From NCBI GenBank assembly GCA_016782825.1, contig JADHXT010000003.1, forward strand, positions 1-33,694: a DNA stretch of 33,694 nucleotides, given 5' to 3'. Below the pieces are notes generated by a model. The model did no database searches, was not told the DNA's origin, and worked only from the letters and a program-made list of their open reading frames with translations. The position numbers were made by a program, and so were the translations under genes. Of this stretch, positions 31,470 through 33,694 are shown piece by piece (the stretch's first letter is position 1; every line of letters starts with the position of its first letter). Origin of the DNA: Candidatus Brocadiia bacterium. GTDB taxonomy: Bacteria; Planctomycetota; PUPC01; DSUN01.

Positions 31470-31895
31470 ATGCGCGTGCTGCGGCCACGTCAGAAGCCCG
31501 AGGCGCGTCTTTCCATCACGCCCATGATCGACGTCGTGTTCCTCCTCCTGATCTTCTTCATGGTCGGCATGAAGTTCAGGGCGTTCAACCGGAAGCTCCC
31601 GGCCGAGCTACCTCGCGCTGGAAAGGCGGATTTCGGCCACGAAGTCTGGGTGCGCATCGACGACAGGAACAGGGGCGGGGGCGGAGAGCCCAGCCCCAGG
31701 ATCGCCGTCGACCAAGTGGTCATGCGCGGCTGGGACCACACGTTCAGCACCCTCGAACGCCTCTCCCGAGCACCAGGGGCGCTCAAAGACCCCGTGGTCC
31801 TCGATCCCACCGACGCGGCTCATACAGGGTGGGTGCTGAGGATCATGGACTATCTGCATCTGCTGGGCTACTCGAACATCAACTTCAGGCAGTAG
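31470..31895 (+). CDS. ExbD/TolR-family motor protein 3 (tandem duplicate)
   Basis: This 141-residue protein is a tandem copy of the preceding ExbD, with the same TPMIDVVFLLLIFFMVG helix (Asp21 the proton carrier) and almost the same periplasmic domain (HEVWVRIDDRNRGGGG, VVMRGWDHTFSTLERLSRAPGALKDPV). Its main differences are a shorter basic N-terminus and loss of a Pro/Glu-rich stretch after the helix. The ATG at 31470 follows GGAGGAA. It lies beyond a terminator, and no strong promoter is seen (a lone TAGAAT at 31412-31417 lacks a -35 box), so its expression may be lower or separately controlled. An intact frame and conserved key residues argue that it still works. Confidence 0.9.
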   Translation: MRVLRPRQKPEARLSITPMIDVVFLLLIFFMVGMKFRAFNRKLPAELPRAGKADFGHEVWVRIDDRNRGGGGEPSPRIAVDQVVMRGWDHTFSTLERLSRAPGALKDPVVLDPTDAAHTGWVLRIMDYLHLLGYSNINFRQ

Positions 31896-31917
31896 ATGAT
31901 CTGCTGCAAGCACGGCG

Positions 31918-31939
31918 GAGCCGCCTTCAGGGGCGGCTC
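31918..31939. terminator. Bidirectional hairpin between exbD 3 and the rhomboid gene
   Basis: An 8-bp stem (31918-31925 with 31932-31939) lies between convergent genes. It is a homologue of the hairpin after exbD 2, with the stem shortened on both sides so that pairing is kept. There is no U-tract. Confidence 0.55.
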
Positions 31940-31976
31940 GGCTCATGTCGGCGATGAGGCTGGGCGGGGAGGGCGG

Positions 31977-32804
31977 TCAGCGGCGGGCGTTTCGGCGCTT
32001 GCTCTGGTCGGTGAGAAACTTGCGCTCGCGCGCGCTCAGGCCATCGAAGCCCTCGCGAGTGATCTTGGCCAGAATCTCGTCCAGCCGGTCGTCGTCGCGC
32101 GAGCGTCGCTTCTGCTGCTTGCGCGCCTGCCGGGCGGGCAGGGCATCGAAGTAGCGCTCCACCGACCCTCCGTAGCGCCAGTAGAGCCAGGCGAACAGCG
32201 CGCCGCCCAGGTGAGCGGCGTGGGCCACGTCGCCGCCGTAGGCGCCGATGGCCCCGAGCACGTCGATGCCGATGATCAGAGCCGCGGCCCACTTCAGGCG
32301 GATGGGGAGGATGAAGAACAGCAGGATCGTCTGGTTGGGATAGCGGATGGCATACCAGATGAGCACCGCGATCACGGCCGCCGACGCGCCCATGGCGATG
32401 CCCCGCTCGCCAAACACATACTGCATCACGCAGAAGGCGAGGCCACCGGCGACGCCGCCGCCGAAGTACAAAGTGAGAAACCGACGCCGCCCCAGCAGGG
32501 CCTCCACCTGCGTGCCGAAGGCATACAGCACATACATGTTGAACACGATGTGCCAGATCCACGCCGGGTCGTGGAGGAACATGTAGGTGAACACCTGCCA
32601 CACCCACAGCTTCTCGACCACGAGGCTGGCGCGCAGCCCCAGGGCGAAGCCCAGGTGAACCCGCGCCGTGGCCCACACCAGGATCTGCACCACAAACACC
32701 GTGATATTGGCAATCAAGAGGAGCTTGATGGTGGAGGCGGGACGGCGGAGCGGCCCCTGGCCGTCGAGGTAGGCCGAATGGCGATAGCCACCGCGGTCGC
32801 GCAT
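31977..32804 (-). CDS. Rhomboid-family intramembrane serine protease
   Basis: This 275-residue protein has about six membrane helices and the rhomboid motifs. His85 and Asn89 lie in HIVFNMYVLYAFG, the catalytic Ser141 in MGASAAV, and the catalytic His198 in AHAAHLGGALFAW. Rhomboids cut other membrane proteins within or near their membrane helix. The usual GxSG is GASA here, a variant seen in some active members. A basic, charged cytoplasmic tail of about 60 residues (KQQKRRSRDDDRLDEILAKI onward) follows the last helix and is common in Planctomycetota-like rhomboids. The ATG at 32804 is preferred to a GTG at 32858; neither has a strong ribosome site. It lies 73 bases downstream of tRNA-Thr on the same strand and may be co-transcribed with it. 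Confidence 0.88.
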   Translation of the reverse strand: MRDRGGYRHSAYLDGQGPLRRPASTIKLLLIANITVFVVQILVWATARVHLGFALGLRASLVVEKLWVWQVFTYMFLHDPAWIWHIVFNMYVLYAFGTQVEALLGRRRFLTLYFGGGVAGGLAFCVMQYVFGERGIAMGASAAVIAVLIWYAIRYPNQTILLFFILPIRLKWAAALIIGIDVLGAIGAYGGDVAHAAHLGGALFAWLYWRYGGSVERYFDALPARQARKQQKRRSRDDDRLDEILAKITREGFDGLSARERKFLTDQSKRRNARR

Positions 32805-32833
32805 CACACGTGGCCCTCTGCCGAAAGGGCAGC

Positions 32834-32863
32834 GACCTGTCTCGGGACAGGCCGACACAGGTC
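32834..32863 (-). terminator. Alternative hairpins between tRNA-Thr and the rhomboid gene
   Basis: CCTGTC and GACAGG close a TCGG tetraloop (32836-32851), while the outer GACCTGT (32834-32840) can instead pair with ACAGGTC (32857-32863). The two folds exclude each other. The element may end or process the tRNA transcript. Confidence 0.4.
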
Positions 32864-32877
32864 GAGGGGGAGGGGAG

Positions 32878-32953
32878 TGGAGCCCATGGTGGGAGTCGAA
32901 CCCACAACCTCAGCTTTACGAAAGCTGCGCTCTGCCGATTGAGCTACACGGGC
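32878..32953 (-). tRNA. tRNA-Thr (anticodon CGU)
   Basis: On the minus strand all cloverleaf parts are present. The acceptor stem GCCCGTG pairs with CATGGGC (one G-U), followed by a D arm and an anticodon stem CAGCT/AGCTG with loop TTCGTAA (anticodon CGT in DNA, reading ACG). The T arm is GTGGG/CCCAC with TTCGACT. The discriminator is U and the CCA end is encoded. G1-C72 and C2-G71 with G35/U36 agree with threonine identity. Confidence 0.97.
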
Positions 32954-32980
32954 TCCTGCCGCACAGGCGACACGACATCT

Positions 32981-33009
32981 ATTTAACACGTTCTGCCGCC
33001 CGAATGCAA
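32981..33009 (-). promoter_or_regulatory. Sigma-70-like promoter for tRNA-Thr
   Basis: On the minus strand, TTGCAT and TTAAAT are separated by 17 bases. Transcription would start about 20 bases before the mature tRNA 5' end. Confidence 0.6.
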
Positions 33010-33069
33010 GAGCGATGGCGCACCGCACAGGCCTCCACTTCGGCGCCCCCCGGTGGCGGGTGCTCTCGA

Positions 33070-33098
33070 TTGACATCAATCCCCACAAATGGTATCAT
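33070..33098 (+). promoter_or_regulatory. Sigma-70-like promoter for the Trm112-like gene
   Basis: TTGACA and TATCAT are separated by 17 bases, 40 bases before the ATG at 33138. It lies back to back with the tRNA promoter. Confidence 0.7.
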
Positions 33099-33137
33099 CC
33101 ACAAGTTACACGCTCCCATGGTATCGGGCGGGCCGCG

Positions 33138-33344
33138 ATGATCGACGAGACGCTGCTGTCCATCCTCGCCTGCCCCGTCTGTAAGGCTCCCCTTCAACTC
33201 GACGAAGGGCGCCTCGTCTGCACCCAGACCCGTGTGAGCTACCCGATCGAAGACGATATCCCGATCCTGCTCGCCGACCGCGCCGAGCCCGTCCACCCCG
33301 ACGACCGCTCGCAGGCACACGCAACGTCGGGATCGCGCGCGTGA
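33138..33344 (+). CDS. Trm112-like small zinc-binding protein (UPF0434 family)
   Basis: This 68-residue protein matches the Trm112/UPF0434 family: MIDETLLSILACPVCKAPLQL at the start, a second LVC, then VSYPIEDDIPILL. Cys12 and Cys15 form the zinc knuckle; the family's second cysteine pair is reduced to the one Cys of LVC, so zinc binding may be weaker. Eukaryotic Trm112 activates several methyltransferases; the bacterial proteins are often fused or adjacent to methyltransferase or lipid A genes, though none is seen here. The ATG at 33138 sits at the usual family start and has a good promoter upstream. The phosphoesterase gene starts 13 bases after its stop. Confidence 0.88.
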   Translation: MIDETLLSILACPVCKAPLQLDEGRLVCTQTRVSYPIEDDIPILLADRAEPVHPDDRSQAHATSGSRA

Positions 33345-33357
33345 GGAGCCGCCGTCG

Positions 33358-33694
33358 GTGATCGCCATCATCTCGGACGTGCACAGCAATCTCGCCGCGC
33401 TGGAAGCGGTGCTCGAGGACATTCGAGCCCGCCACGTCGAGCGAGTCATCTGCCTCGGCGATACCGTCGGCTACGGCCCCCAGCCCGTCGAGTGCCTCGA
33501 GCGCATCCGCCAGTTCGACGCCGTGCTCCTCGGCAACCATGACGAGGCCATCTTCCACAGCCACAAGACCGAGGAATTCAACGTGCGGGCCGAGCTGGCC
33601 GTCGAGTGGACCCGCAAGCAGCTCAGCCAAGGCCCCGAGCAGGAATCCCCCGGACGGCTCGACTTCCTGCGCAACCTCGAGCCGCTGAAGGAAG
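33358..33694 (+). CDS. Calcineurin-like metallophosphoesterase (5' part, cut by window end)
   Basis: The visible 112 residues hold the first metal motifs of the calcineurin-like phosphoesterase fold: ISDVHSN (Asp7, His9), GDTVGYGP and GNHDE. The GDxVGYGPxP form is that of the small YfcE/serine-threonine-phosphatase-like branch. These enzymes remove phosphate from nucleotides or proteins with two metal ions. The start is GTG at 33358, with GAGGAG (33343-33348) upstream overlapping the previous stop region, so it is co-transcribed with the Trm112-like gene. The frame is open to the window edge; the 3' part is outside. Confidence 0.88.
   Translation, partial: MIAIISDVHSNLAALEAVLEDIRARHVERVICLGDTVGYGPQPVECLERIRQFDAVLLGNHDEAIFHSHKTEEFNVRAELAVEWTRKQLSQGPEQESPGRLDFLRNLEPLKE

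Overview
The window is GC-rich bacterial chromosome with dense coding, strong G/C preference at third codon positions, clear Shine-Dalgarno sites and sigma-70-like promoters. The organism is diderm, because the window carries two secretins and a TolQ/TolR-type motor. The gene content points to Planctomycetota or a close PVC relative: an ExbB-type protein with a signal peptide and Ala/Pro-rich extension, stacked ExbD genes, NupG-like sugar/nucleoside symporters with a sugar-isomerase-like enzyme, a Gfo/Idh/MocA oxidoreductase, an EF-G-2 paralogue and heptamer repeats encoding a repeated peptide. This placement is inference; no marker gene here settles it.

Layout. 1-254: a palindromic intergenic repeat and a terminator hairpin. 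255-3903 (minus): two NupG-like MFS transporters and a xylose-isomerase-like TIM-barrel protein, each with its own promoter. 4179-8544 (plus): an EF-G-2 type GTPase with an altered guanine-recognition motif, then an alpha-galactosidase-like clan GH-D enzyme. 8545-9069: a hicBA toxin-antitoxin cassette lying between two near-identical 23-bp copies of the 3' end of the glycosidase gene. 9099-13751 (minus): an SH3-like/ComEC-like metallo-beta-lactamase hydrolase, a Gfo/Idh/MocA oxidoreductase, and a translationally coupled pair (DHH phosphoesterase and iron-sulfur-flavoprotein-like reductase). 13912-14406 (plus): a rubrerythrin-like diiron protein whose promoter overlaps that of the DHH gene.

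14621-31895 (plus) is the main system: eleven co-directional genes over about 17.3 kb. A PilM-PilN fusion (GspL-like), a PilO-like protein and a third single-pass protein make up a type IV pilus/type II secretion-like inner-membrane assembly platform. Two paralogous TPR-secretins would form outer-membrane channels. Two exported TPR proteins follow, then one ExbB/TolQ and three ExbD/TolR proteins that would form a proton-driven motor. No assembly ATPase, PilC/GspF protein or pilin is present, so the working hypothesis is a secretin machine powered or opened by an Exb/Tol motor. The last two exbD genes are a tandem duplication that includes their terminator hairpins.

31977-33694: a rhomboid protease and tRNA-Thr(CGU) on the minus strand, then a Trm112-like zinc protein and a metallophosphoesterase cut by the window edge on the plus strand. 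No intergenic gap exceeds 300 bases.
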